From JBBQKF01 sp038326615 (GTDB lineage: Bacteria; Bacillota; Clostridia; Saccharofermentanales; UBA5734): DNA of 16,545 nt. The notes below the pieces were generated by a model. The model saw nothing but the letters and a program-made list of their open reading frames with translations. It did no database searches and had not been told where the DNA came from. The stretch spans positions 1 through 16,545 of the forward strand of contig JBBQKF010000068.1 in NCBI GenBank assembly GCA_038326615.1. Reading direction: 5' to 3'. Positions within the stretch are counted from its first letter, which is position 1; each line of letters begins with the position of its first letter. A program made the position numbers and the translations under genes. Positions 1-6,814 of this stretch are shown here, in pieces.

Positions 1-148
1 GCGTTTACTCAGTAGGACTAAATTGTTCTTACAAATACTATCAAAGAAAGTGGCTTACATTAATTTATCCACAGTTCGATTTGTAATTGCTTATTTTTAG
101 CATGATTCTACAGAGTTTTTCAACCTTTACTGAGTTAACGCCATAGCC
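1..148. repeat. MITE-like intergenic element, copy A (left end may be cut by window edge)
   Basis: The stretch begins GCGTTTACTCAGTA (1-14) and ends with the related inverted sequence TACTGAGTTAACGCC (128-142) followed by ATAGCC. This gives imperfect terminal inverted repeats about 148 bp apart. Two internal blocks recur in copy B at 2777-2940: 34-56 matches 2817-2839 at 20 of 23 positions in the same orientation, and 85-111 matches 2913-2939 inverted at 26 of 27. The block at 34 lies at the same distance from the end motif in both copies. There is no ORF. It looks like a non-autonomous mobile repeat, but no transposase is present to confirm this. The outer bases of the left end are missing because the window starts here. 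Confidence 0.6.
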
Positions 149-187
149 ATTTAAATTAATAATACCTTATATTTTTTAAAATAACAA

Positions 188-2173
188 TCACGTTTGCTTC
201 TTTTCGGTTCTATAAAGCTGTAAAACCAAAAGTGCCATCAAAGATGCAATAAACACAGTGAGATACACTTGTCTAAATCCACCATTTAAATCCTCTTGGT
301 ATTTATTCTCGATACCCAATTTTTCATTGTCAATTTTCGCCAGATAATTTGTTTTTGCAACAACGAATGCGCCAGGAATCGCATCTTTTAAAACTGTAAG
401 TTTGCGAATGGTTTCTTTGTTTTGCACAACCGCCATTTGCAACCCTTTTATGGTATCAGCGCCTCCACCACCAGGAATTTTTTCAAGTTCAGCAATCTTC
501 ATATTTAATCCAGCAATACTAAATCCAATTCCAGTTATTCCACTTTGAACGCCAGTATTAATCTGACTTATTATTTTTGGAGTCATCGCAGTAAACAATT
601 TATCCGCAAGAATTTTAGAGTTTTGTGTAATTGTTGTAACATCTGAAGATTTCATTATTTCAATTAGGTCTGCAGGGAGTTTTTGCCCACCATTAGCATT
701 CATGTCAATCTTAATTGTTTGCATCGAAGTTAAATCTGGTATTTTAATATTTGCGAACTGTTTCTTTGTCGCAGGGTCAGTTTTTAGTTTATTAAATTCA
801 CCATTTAGTTCCTGCGAATATGGAAGCGGCGGAACATTAATTTCCGAAGGAAGCAATTTCATTATATCACCTTGTATTCCTGCACCTGCATGTGCTATAA
901 ATCCAATCATAATTGCAGGAGCTATTGCAGTGCCAATCGAGCGGATTAGCGAAAGAGTCGCAAGAGCTGAATTTGATTCTTCTTTTTTCGTATTATCAAG
1001 CATCATATAATTAAGTGGTGTTCCTATTGTAAATCCTATTCCAAGACCGGTTAACATTAAACAAATAATTACTGTAAAAATATTAGGGTAGTTTGTTGTC
1101 ACTAAAACAAGAAACATTGATCCAGCAATCGAAGCAAGAAATCCAAGACCTAGTATAAGTTTTACTCCATATTTATCAATCAGCCTTCCAGACAAAGGTG
1201 CTCCAACACCGGCGAAAAGGCCTAAAACCAAGACAAAATATCCACCGCTCCCAGATGCAATTTTTAATGCATTTTCAGAAAACTGTGGAACAAAAATCAT
1301 TCCCATCATACCTATTCCAGTTACAAACGAAAGGATTAATGTTATTAAAATTCTTGGGTTTTTAAAATACAAAAGATTTATAACTGGATCTTGCGCTTTC
1401 TTCTCTGCAAAAATGAATAATGGAAGAAGTAATACAAATATGAGAATAAACGGATATACTTCTGTTGTTTTAATGGTATTTACAAAATCAAAAAAGTCAA
1501 CATTTCTAAGTCCATACAGCAATGACAAAATCATAATCGTTAGTACTGAAATTCCTGCAAAGTCAATAGGTTTAGTATTTTGCGCTTTTGTATTCGGAAG
1601 GGTTGCAATACCTGCGGCAACAATAAACACAGTAATTGGTACGTTAATATAAAAGATAAATTGCCAATTGTTTTTACCAAATATATCAAGGATTGCACTC
1701 CCTGCTGACGCTCCGAAAATATTTGCAACTCCATATACGCCTCCAACTAGTCCTAGTGCCATTCCACGCTTTTCTTTAGGGAACGTTGTGCCAAACTCAG
1801 CAGTTGCTACAGGAACGATTCCTCCTCCGCCAATTGCCTGAATAGCTCTTGCTACAAGCAAGAATGAAAAGCTGCCAATGTTTTGAGAAAGTCCACACAA
1901 TAGTGAGCCTAATCCAAATAACAATATACTTGTAAGATAAATATATTTTCTGCCAAATTTGTCTGCAAGCTTCCCCATAATTGGTATACTTGCTGCATAG
2001 GCTAATGTATAAATCGTTATCATCCATATTCCAGTTTTTTCATCAACTGAAAGGTTATTCTGGATAATTGTTCTTGCTGGTGTAACAATGCCAGTATCTA
2101 TCGCCCCCATAAAAATTCCTAGTAAATATACTGCTGTTATTAAACCAAAGTTTTTCTTTTTGATTTGATCCAT
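188..2173 (-). CDS. MFS multidrug efflux transporter, DHA2 (14-helix) type
   Basis: This is probably a proton-driven drug or toxicant exporter in the cytoplasmic membrane. The first helix carries DTGIVTPA, the loop after helix 2 carries motif A (GKLADKFGRK, about residues 67-76), and helix 5 carries the antiporter-like glycine-rich stretch GGVYGVANIFG. The chosen start is the ATG at 2173, because GGAGG lies 7 bases upstream. An ORF can be extended 21 codons further but has no ribosome site there. The product is 661 residues, long for the family (usually near 450-550). The excess is a hydrophilic segment of about 200 residues (about 433-635) before the last helix, predicted to lie outside the cell. 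It lies downstream of a MarR gene in the same direction, so it is probably part of a drug-responsive operon. Substrate unknown. Confidence 0.9.
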   Translation of the reverse strand: MDQIKKKNFGLITAVYLLGIFMGAIDTGIVTPARTIIQNNLSVDEKTGIWMITIYTLAYAASIPIMGKLADKFGRKYIYLTSILLFGLGSLLCGLSQNIGSFSFLLVARAIQAIGGGGIVPVATAEFGTTFPKEKRGMALGLVGGVYGVANIFGASAGSAILDIFGKNNWQFIFYINVPITVFIVAAGIATLPNTKAQNTKPIDFAGISVLTIMILSLLYGLRNVDFFDFVNTIKTTEVYPFILIFVLLLPLFIFAEKKAQDPVINLLYFKNPRILITLILSFVTGIGMMGMIFVPQFSENALKIASGSGGYFVLVLGLFAGVGAPLSGRLIDKYGVKLILGLGFLASIAGSMFLVLVTTNYPNIFTVIICLMLTGLGIGFTIGTPLNYMMLDNTKKEESNSALATLSLIRSIGTAIAPAIMIGFIAHAGAGIQGDIMKLLPSEINVPPLPYSQELNGEFNKLKTDPATKKQFANIKIPDLTSMQTIKIDMNANGGQKLPADLIEIMKSSDVTTITQNSKILADKLFTAMTPKIISQINTGVQSGITGIGFSIAGLNMKIAELEKIPGGGGADTIKGLQMAVVQNKETIRKLTVLKDAIPGAFVVAKTNYLAKIDNEKLGIENKYQEDLNGGFRQVYLTVFIASLMALLVLQLYRTEKKQT

Positions 2174-2253
2174 TTTAAAACCTCCACATTGATAATATTT
2201 TGACCACTTTACTTCCTGTTTTTGAGAAATCATCAATCAATAATAGTTATTTT

Positions 2254-2685
2254 CTAATTCATTTTTTGCGACTTAATAATGTCTGAAACATTTAGTGCAA
2301 GAATTTCTGAAACTCTTTTAAACTCTTTTATCTCATTTTCAGTAAGCCCTTTAAAATAATATTCATTCCATTCATCAAGAACCTTTTTCATATATCCAAT
2401 TAAATCATTGCCCTTATTAGAAAGGTAAATTATTTTTTCTCTTTTATCATTCGGGTTTTCCTCCCTAATAATAAAATCTTTTTCCAGAAGTTTGCTGACT
2501 GTTTTAGCTATTGCACCTTTATCAATCATAAAATGTTTAGCAACTTCTTCCTGACTGGCTCGTTTTTTTTGTGACAAAAACATTAAAATGACCTGTTCAG
2601 GAAACCCAATATTGAAATTTTTACATTTGTGTTCGCAAAAAGTTCGGCTATGTCTCACTATTGATGATAAATCGTCCATCAACAT
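2254..2685 (-). CDS. MarR-family winged-helix transcriptional regulator
   Basis: This is a probable ligand- or redox-sensitive repressor of itself and of the efflux pump that follows 80 bp downstream. The winged-helix region runs from about residue 45 (ASQEEVAKHF, then DKGAIAKTVSKLLEKDFI) to the wing with NPNDKREKIIYLSNKG, all typical of MarR proteins. The start at 2685 is chosen because AAGGAG precedes it at good spacing. An upstream in-frame ATG at 2706 has only a weak site and would add 7 residues. The product is 143 residues, normal for the family. The N-terminal helix contains C17, H19 and C21 (CEHKC), a possible thiol or metal sensing site. That role is inference. Confidence 0.9.
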   Translation of the reverse strand: MLMDDLSSIVRHSRTFCEHKCKNFNIGFPEQVILMFLSQKKRASQEEVAKHFMIDKGAIAKTVSKLLEKDFIIREENPNDKREKIIYLSNKGNDLIGYMKKVLDEWNEYYFKGLTENEIKEFKRVSEILALNVSDIIKSQKMN

Positions 2686-2737
2686 ATTTTTTGCTCCTTC
2701 CTTCATTCCTAAGGTTTTTGTAAAACTATCATTTCAA

Positions 2738-2754
2738 AAATACGTTCGCTATTT
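2738..2754. promoter_or_regulatory. Possible operator upstream of the MarR gene
   Basis: AAATA and TATTT flank a 7-base centre (CGTTCGC) about 50 bp upstream of the marR-type start. MarR proteins commonly bind AT-rich dyads of about this size in their own promoters. The arms are only 5 bp and the surrounding DNA is AT-rich, so chance is a real possibility. Confidence 0.25.
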
Positions 2755-2776
2755 AGTAAAATAAAATAATAAATTT

Positions 2777-2940
2777 GGCTATCGCGTTTACTCAGTATGA
2801 CAATATTTTTATTGAAAATACTATCAAGGAAAGTAGGTTCAGTTAGTTTTGCATCATTTCACATAGTAATCGACTAATTGTAGTGGAATTTTGCAGCAAT
2901 TCTAAATTTTTCGTAGAATCATGCTATAAATAAGCAATTC
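2777..2940. repeat. MITE-like intergenic element, copy B
   Basis: It starts with GGCTATCGCGTTTACTCAG (2777-2795), nearly the inverted end of copy A. The block at 2817-2839 and the 27-base block at 2913-2939 are shared with copy A, the second in inverted orientation. No clear right-hand terminal repeat is visible after 2940, so this copy is degenerate or truncated. It occupies most of the non-coding DNA between the marR-type gene and the glsB-type gene. From 2941 to 3207 I see only the terminator listed separately and AT-rich DNA. Confidence 0.5.
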
Positions 2941-3002
2941 TTATAAATAAATATGAAAAATATTAGCGCATGAAACAATATAAATACCAAAAACCCATAA
3001 AA

Positions 3003-3039
3003 AATAGTTGCCTTTGCAATTGTTGCAACGACAACTATT
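3003..3039 (-). terminator. Rho-independent terminator for the GlsB-type gene
   Basis: Read on the minus strand, AATAGTTG pairs with CAACTATT. Inside this, TTGCAA pairs with TTGCAA around a three-base loop. The stem is followed by a run of six T. It lies about 170 bp beyond the stop of the small membrane protein gene and before the MarR gene, so it separates the two transcription units. Confidence 0.6.
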
Positions 3040-3207
3040 ATATTACATTAAATTTAACGTGTCAAATCATATTTTAAAATTAAATTTATAATGTTTTATT
3101 GTTTTTATTCAGTGCTAATAGTTCTCTTTAAACAAATATTAACTAAGCAAATACAATAATAAATTTTTGTAATTATTACTTTATAACAAATTTGGTTCTT
3201 AGCAAAA

Positions 3208-3462
3208 CTACCTTCTGCCTGAAAATATTCTCAATAGAAACAAAAGAACAACTGAGCCAATAAATGCTACAAATATACTCCAAATATTAATTCCAGTAAC
3301 CGAGCCGTATCCGAAGTAATTCATAATGAACCCCCCGATAAATGCTCCGATAATACCAACAATAATGTTAGCAATAATACCCATTCTTGCATTGCTGCCT
3401 ACAACGATACTTCCTAACCAACCTGCTATAGCTCCTACAATGATCCATGACAATAATCCCAT
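3208..3462 (-). CDS. GlsB/YeaQ/YmgE-family small stress-associated membrane protein
   Basis: The 84-residue protein has glycine-rich hydrophobic helices: WIIVGAIAGWLGS, then NIIVGIIGAFIGGFIM, then SIFVAFIGSVVLLFLLRI. It ends in a basic tail (SGRR). This is the layout of the family once called transglycosylase-associated proteins, which are inner-membrane proteins linked to general stress whose biochemical role is not settled. The start is the ATG at 3462, with GAGGAGG six bases upstream. A longer reading from a TTG at 3477 would place the ribosome site inside the gene and is rejected. It has its own promoter and terminator and is monocistronic. Confidence 0.85.
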   Translation of the reverse strand: MGLLSWIIVGAIAGWLGSIVVGSNARMGIIANIIVGIIGAFIGGFIMNYFGYGSVTGINIWSIFVAFIGSVVLLFLLRIFSGRR

Positions 3463-3466
3463 AAAT

Positions 3467-3481
3467 AACCTCCTCAAGGTT
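3467..3481 (-). promoter_or_regulatory. Ribosome binding site inside a small hairpin (GlsB-type gene)
   Basis: On the minus strand AACCT and AGGTT flank TGAGG, so the GAGGAGG ribosome site (3475-3469) forms the loop and 3' arm of a 5-bp stem, six bases before the ATG at 3462. It settles the start codon. It may also reduce translation when folded, though the stem is short. Confidence 0.4.
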
Positions 3482-3554
3482 GTTAAAAAAGGATATATTC
3501 ATCCAAATGCGACCGTAATACGCTTTCTCAAATTTTCTGTTTTGTTACACTTTA

Positions 3555-3582
3555 AGTATAGACCTTTGTAAGTTAAAGTCAA
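3555..3582 (-). promoter_or_regulatory. Sigma-A-type promoter for the GlsB-type gene
   Basis: The -35 is TTGACT (3582-3577), the spacer 16 bp and the -10 TATACT (3560-3555). Transcription would start near 3548, giving a leader of about 86 bases. There is no sign of a sigma-B-type promoter, although the family is often stress-induced. The remaining DNA to the metY stop (3583-3744) shows no clear terminator. Confidence 0.7.
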
Positions 3583-3744
3583 GAAAACTATTTGTAGCAA
3601 TGCATTTGTAAACTATCCTGTCATTGCATATGCGATGTATTCTAATATTGGACCTATTAATTGTAGAAACTCAAATAATAATATTTTATAACAATTGGTT
3701 TTGAAAGGAATAATCATTAAAAGGATATTAATAATTTATAAAAA

Positions 3745-5034
3745 TTAACTAACTGCTTTTTCGAGCGCTTGATTCAAATCGAAAATCAAATCATCGACAT
3801 CTTCAATTCCAATTGACAAACGAATCTGGTCAGGAGTTACGCCAGCAGCTTTTTGTTCTGCCAAAGTAAGCTGAGCATGAGTTGTGGATGCTGGGTGAAT
3901 AACAAGTGATTTTGCATCTGCAACATTTGCGAGAAGAGAGAAAATCTCAAGACTATTAATAAATTTCTTTGCACTTTCGATTCCACCTTTGATACCAAAT
4001 GTAAAAATAGACCCGCAACCTTTTGGGAAATATTTTTTTGCAAGTTCATAATACTTACTATCCTTTTGATCAGGATAATTAACCCATGAAACATTTGGAT
4101 TTTTGCTTAGAAATTTGACAATTTTCTTAGTGTTAGACACATGTCGCTCGACCCGTAAAGACAATGTTTCAAGACCCTGAAGCAATAAAAATGAATTGAA
4201 TGGGCTTATCGCAGCTCCAGTATCACGAAGAAGCTGAACTCTTGCTTTAACAATAAACGCAGCTGCACCAATAGCTTCGACATATTTAACGCCGTGGTAA
4301 CTTGGATCAGGATCAGTTAATCCTGCGAATTTTCCACTTTTGCTCCAGTCAAATTTGCCAGAATCAACAATAACTCCACCGATTGATGTTCCATGTCCGC
4401 CAATAAACTTAGTGGCAGAATGAACAACTATATCCGCACCAAATTCAAATGGGCGAAACAGGTATGGAGTTCCAAATGTGTTGTCAACAATAAGAGGAAT
4501 CCCATTATCATGTGCAATTTTTGCAACGGCTTCAAAATCGATTATGTTAATTCCGGGATTGCCTAGTGTCTCAATATAAACTGCTTTAGTTTTTTCGTTA
4601 ATTGCATTTCTAAAGTTTTCAGGCTCATCAGGGTTAACAAAAACAGTTTTTATCCCAAGTTTTGGTAATGTGAAATTGAATAGATTGAATGTTCCACCAT
4701 AAAGAGTATTTGAAGAAACAATCTCATCACCACATCCAGCAATATTAAGTATTGAATAAGTAATAGCAGCGGATCCTGAAGCTACTGCCAATGCACCGAT
4801 GCCGCCTTCAAGCGCCGCAACTCTTTGTTCTAAAACATCACTTGTAGGATTCATAATACGAGTGTATATGTTTCCAGATTCTTTAAGTGCAAATAAGTTT
4901 TCGGCATGATCTGCACTATCGAATACATATGATGTTGTCTGATAGATAGGCACCGCTCTTGATCCTGTCGTAGGATCTGGTTTTTGGCCAGCATGGACCT
5001 GAAGTGTATCAAATTTCAATTGTCTTTCGCTCAT
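3745..5034 (-). CDS. metY: O-acetylhomoserine sulfhydrylase / aminocarboxypropyltransferase
   Basis: This cytosolic pyridoxal-phosphate enzyme makes homocysteine from O-acetylhomoserine and sulfide, the direct sulfhydrylation route to methionine. Its 429 residues match the usual length of this subgroup, which is longer than the ~380-400-residue MetB/MetC enzymes. Visible landmarks are the N-terminal LQVHAGQKPDPTTGSRAVPI, YTRIMNPT, SGSAAI, VDNTFGTPYL and SATKFIGGHGT. In the last of these K209 is the expected cofactor-binding lysine. The C-terminal region has VIHPASTTHAQL and IRLSIGIED. The start ATG at 5034 has GGGGGAG upstream. It is monocistronic, with a strong promoter only about 37 bases from the start codon, leaving no room for an S-box or T-box leader. 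Confidence 0.95.
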   Translation of the reverse strand: MSERQLKFDTLQVHAGQKPDPTTGSRAVPIYQTTSYVFDSADHAENLFALKESGNIYTRIMNPTSDVLEQRVAALEGGIGALAVASGSAAITYSILNIAGCGDEIVSSNTLYGGTFNLFNFTLPKLGIKTVFVNPDEPENFRNAINEKTKAVYIETLGNPGINIIDFEAVAKIAHDNGIPLIVDNTFGTPYLFRPFEFGADIVVHSATKFIGGHGTSIGGVIVDSGKFDWSKSGKFAGLTDPDPSYHGVKYVEAIGAAAFIVKARVQLLRDTGAAISPFNSFLLLQGLETLSLRVERHVSNTKKIVKFLSKNPNVSWVNYPDQKDSKYYELAKKYFPKGCGSIFTFGIKGGIESAKKFINSLEIFSLLANVADAKSLVIHPASTTHAQLTLAEQKAAGVTPDQIRLSIGIEDVDDLIFDLNQALEKAVS

Positions 5035-5077
5035 AAATTACTCCCCCTTATTCATACCATTCATATATGTTTTATTT

Positions 5078-5106
5078 ATATTACTATGTGGCATTTAGAT
5101 TGTCAA
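5078..5106 (-). promoter_or_regulatory. Sigma-A promoter for metY
   Basis: A near-consensus promoter: -35 TTGACA (5106-5101), 17-bp spacer, -10 TAATAT (5083-5078). The short leader that follows contains a direct repeat TATGAATGG / TATGAATAA, which may be a regulator site. No riboswitch fits. Confidence 0.8.
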
Positions 5107-5209
5107 TCATTTTTTACTATTTTAACTTGTTTTTTCAGCTTATACAACCATGTTATCAAATTAGTACAATTTTTCAAGAGTATTTGCAATAATAAGAATC
5201 TGTTTCAAA

Positions 5210-5298
5210 TATAATTACAGTATTAGCGAATCAGTTTATTGATTCTTTAAAATAAGAGTGTTCAATATAATAAAACGAATAATAATAATGCTCTTATT
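5210..5298 (+). promoter_or_regulatory. Leader region of the CobW-type gene: possible -10 and two hairpins
   Basis: TATAAT at 5210-5215 could be a -10, though no good -35 sits at 16-18 bp (TTGCAA at 5184 gives 20). Downstream, GAATCA (5228-5233) pairs with TGATTC (5240-5245). AATAAGAG (5251-5258) pairs with CTCTTATT (5291-5298), extended inward by G-T and A-T pairs. No T-run follows either stem, so neither is a clear terminator. CobW genes in other bacteria are often under zinc control, but I see no recognisable Zur box here. Confidence 0.4.
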
Positions 5299-5338
5299 CC
5301 TAACTCTATACAATGAAATAATTTAGAAGAAGGGGCGA

Positions 5339-5380
5339 TTGGTTCATTGCAGTTTAAAAATGAATTATTCGTATGATTAA
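5339..5380 (+). other. Possible 13-codon upstream ORF coupled to the CobW-type gene
   Basis: A strong AAGGGG (5330-5335) has no gene at normal distance. The closest start is a TTG at 5339, opening a 13-codon frame (MVHCSLKMNYSYD) whose stop TAA ends at 5380, one base before an ATG at 5382 in the cobW frame. The annotated cobW ATG at 5373 has no ribosome site of its own, so translation by reinitiation is possible. The spacing from AAGGGG to TTG is short, which weakens this. Confidence 0.25.
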
Positions 5381-6575
5381 TATGATTAAAGTAGATATTG
5401 TTACAGGGTTTCTTGGAGCTGGTAAAACAACGCTTATTAAGTTTCTTTCCACAGCGCTAATAAATAGTGGTGAGAAAATTGTAATTATAGAAAACGAGTT
5501 CGGTGAAATAGGGATTGATGGTACCGCTCTTGAAATAAGAGGTCTTAACGTTTTTGAAATTACTTCTGGTTGTCTTTGTTGTTCTGTTAAGGGTGATTTT
5601 GTAGATGTATTGCATAAAATTGAAAGTGAAATAAATCCAGACCGAATTTTAATTGAACCTTCAGGCATTTTCGTTCCAGTCGACATTTTTGACATATTTA
5701 AAGATTCCGAAATTAGTTCTAAAATGAAAATTAATTCAATTACAACAATTATTGACAGCCTTCACTATCTTAAGCAGCGTTTAAAATACAAATTCTTCTT
5801 TGAGAATCAGATTAAATATGCCGAATCTGTTGTAATGAGTAAAACCGAAAATGTTTCATCAGAATCAATTTCTCTAATAAGAATGGATGTTGAGAAAATC
5901 AATCCAAATTTGCCGTTGCACCTTAATTCTTGGGAAAAAATGTCAGATGAAGATTTTGTTGGTATTCTTGATTCAAAAACACCATATGCAATATCAAATA
6001 AACCTAGTAACATTTCTAATATAAATATTATTAATCAGCAAAATGACAAAGAAATCTCTAAATCAGGTAACTTTCAATCAAAAACGGAAAATAATATTGA
6101 TATTGCCACAGAAATCTTTGTTCCAAACGAATTTCAAAATGTAAATGTTGCCGATATTTCAGAAAAAGTCGATTCTTTTCAGGTAAAGCCTAGTAATGGT
6201 AAAAATAAAGTTAATTTATCTACTTCGTTTAGCGGAATTTCATCTATCAAAAAACAATCGGTTGAAAATCCACATGCACAAAAAGGTCATAAGAGTTTCC
6301 AGTCATTTTCGTTGTCTCCTGAACAATTGTTTACTAAAGTGAGCTTGCTAGAAATTTTAAAAAGCCTTTACAACATTGATTTCGGAATAGTTTTACGTGT
6401 AAAAGGATTTGTCAGAAAAGATAGTGGCTATCTTGAATTTAATTATGTTGATCGCACAATAGACATCACCGACATGACATATGACCCAATGTCTCCAAAT
6501 GTTTATTTCATAGGAGAAAATTTAAATAAAGAGGCGTTGAAAAACATTTTTCTAAATCCACCTAATAAAGCTTAA
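5373..6575 (+). CDS. CobW/COG0523-family P-loop GTPase (putative metal chaperone)
   Basis: This is a G3E-family GTPase thought to deliver metal (often zinc, or cobalt for B12) to a client protein in the cytoplasm. The Walker A motif is GFLGAGKTT (12-20), followed by ENEFGEIGID (40-49) and the metal-binding CLCC (67-70) in SGCLCCSVKGD. ILIEPSGI follows at 92-99. The position of the usual guanine-specificity motif NKxD reads SKTE (156-159). Residues about 203-305 are a long, Asn/Ser/Lys-rich linker where relatives often have a histidine-rich stretch; only two histidines (301, 306) remain. A short C-terminal domain (about 306-390) follows. No cobalamin genes are nearby. The start is uncertain (ATG at 5373 or 5382), because neither has a good ribosome site. 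Its last 31 codons are duplicated at 10565. Confidence 0.85.
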   Translation: MINMIKVDIVTGFLGAGKTTLIKFLSTALINSGEKIVIIENEFGEIGIDGTALEIRGLNVFEITSGCLCCSVKGDFVDVLHKIESEINPDRILIEPSGIFVPVDIFDIFKDSEISSKMKINSITTIIDSLHYLKQRLKYKFFFENQIKYAESVVMSKTENVSSESISLIRMDVEKINPNLPLHLNSWEKMSDEDFVGILDSKTPYAISNKPSNISNINIINQQNDKEISKSGNFQSKTENNIDIATEIFVPNEFQNVNVADISEKVDSFQVKPSNGKNKVNLSTSFSGISSIKKQSVENPHAQKGHKSFQSFSLSPEQLFTKVSLLEILKSLYNIDFGIVLRVKGFVRKDSGYLEFNYVDRTIDITDMTYDPMSPNVYFIGENLNKEALKNIFLNPPNKA

Positions 6576-6642
6576 AATGACTATCTCGTCAACACAGAAA
6601 TTAATAAAACCAATCAGATTTCTTGGTTTTATTAATTGACCG
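6480..6642. repeat. 163-bp direct repeat, copy 1 (cobW 3' end plus terminator)
   Basis: This stretch matches 10565-10727 with a constant offset of 4085 and a single mismatch (G at 6617, T at 10702, in the terminator loop). It covers the last 31 codons of the CobW-type gene, its stop, the left end of repeat element C and the whole terminator hairpin. The match breaks sharply at both ends. Near-identity points to a recent event. Confidence 0.95.
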
Positions 6643-6750
6643 GTCACAATTGAAATCATAACAAATTAGTCATTTATATCTATGTCTATATCTATTTTTA
6701 TTATCATTTATTCAAATGTTAATAATTTGTACTGAGCTAACGAGATAGTC
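6579..6750. repeat. MITE-like intergenic element, copy C (172 bp)
   Basis: The left end GACTATCTCGTCAACACAG (6579-6597) and the inverted right end, GACTATCTCGTTAGCTCAG (6750-6732), agree at 17 of 21 positions over the full arm. The first 11 are identical. The ends resemble those of copies A and B. It sits three bases after the CobW-type stop codon and contains the terminator. No obvious target-site duplication is seen. Confidence 0.6.
6601..6635. terminator. Bidirectional terminator between the CobW-type gene and the GGDEF/EAL gene
   Basis: A perfect 13-bp stem, TTAATAAAACCAA (6601-6613) with TTGGTTTTATTAA (6623-6635), has a 9-base loop. The arms are rich in T near the 3' end on both strands, so it can serve the convergent genes on either side. 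It lies inside repeat element C. Confidence 0.6.
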
Positions 6751-6771
6751 TTGAATCTTAATTTTTGTCTA

Positions 6772-6809
6772 GCAAATTGGTGTATCCTGGGCAAATTGAT
6801 GTATTCTGT
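6772..6809. repeat. Imperfect 19-bp tandem duplication
   Basis: GCAAATTGGTGTATCCTGG (6772-6790) is followed directly by GCAAATTGATGTATTCTGT (6791-6809). They differ at three positions. It lies just beyond the stop of the GGDEF/EAL gene. I see no function in it. Confidence 0.6.
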
Positions 6810-6814
6810 GACTA

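Noticed and set aside
2174..2236. 21-codon N-terminal extension of the MFS pump
   Set aside because: There is no ribosome site upstream, while GGAGG is well placed for the ATG at 2173, and the sequence is unlike the family start.
3463..3477. Longer GlsB-type start at a TTG (3477)
   Set aside because: The extension would consist of the ribosome binding site itself (GAGGAGG), which is correctly spaced for the ATG at 3462.
3326..3571. Plus-strand ORF across the GlsB-type gene, and similar antisense ORFs elsewhere
   Set aside because: They are shadows of the real genes, with no ribosome sites and no family motifs.
5041..5372. Riboswitch (S-box, T-box or cobalamin) between metY and the CobW-type gene
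   Set aside because: The metY promoter leaves a leader of only about 37 bases. On the plus strand I see hairpins but none of the conserved cores of those riboswitches.
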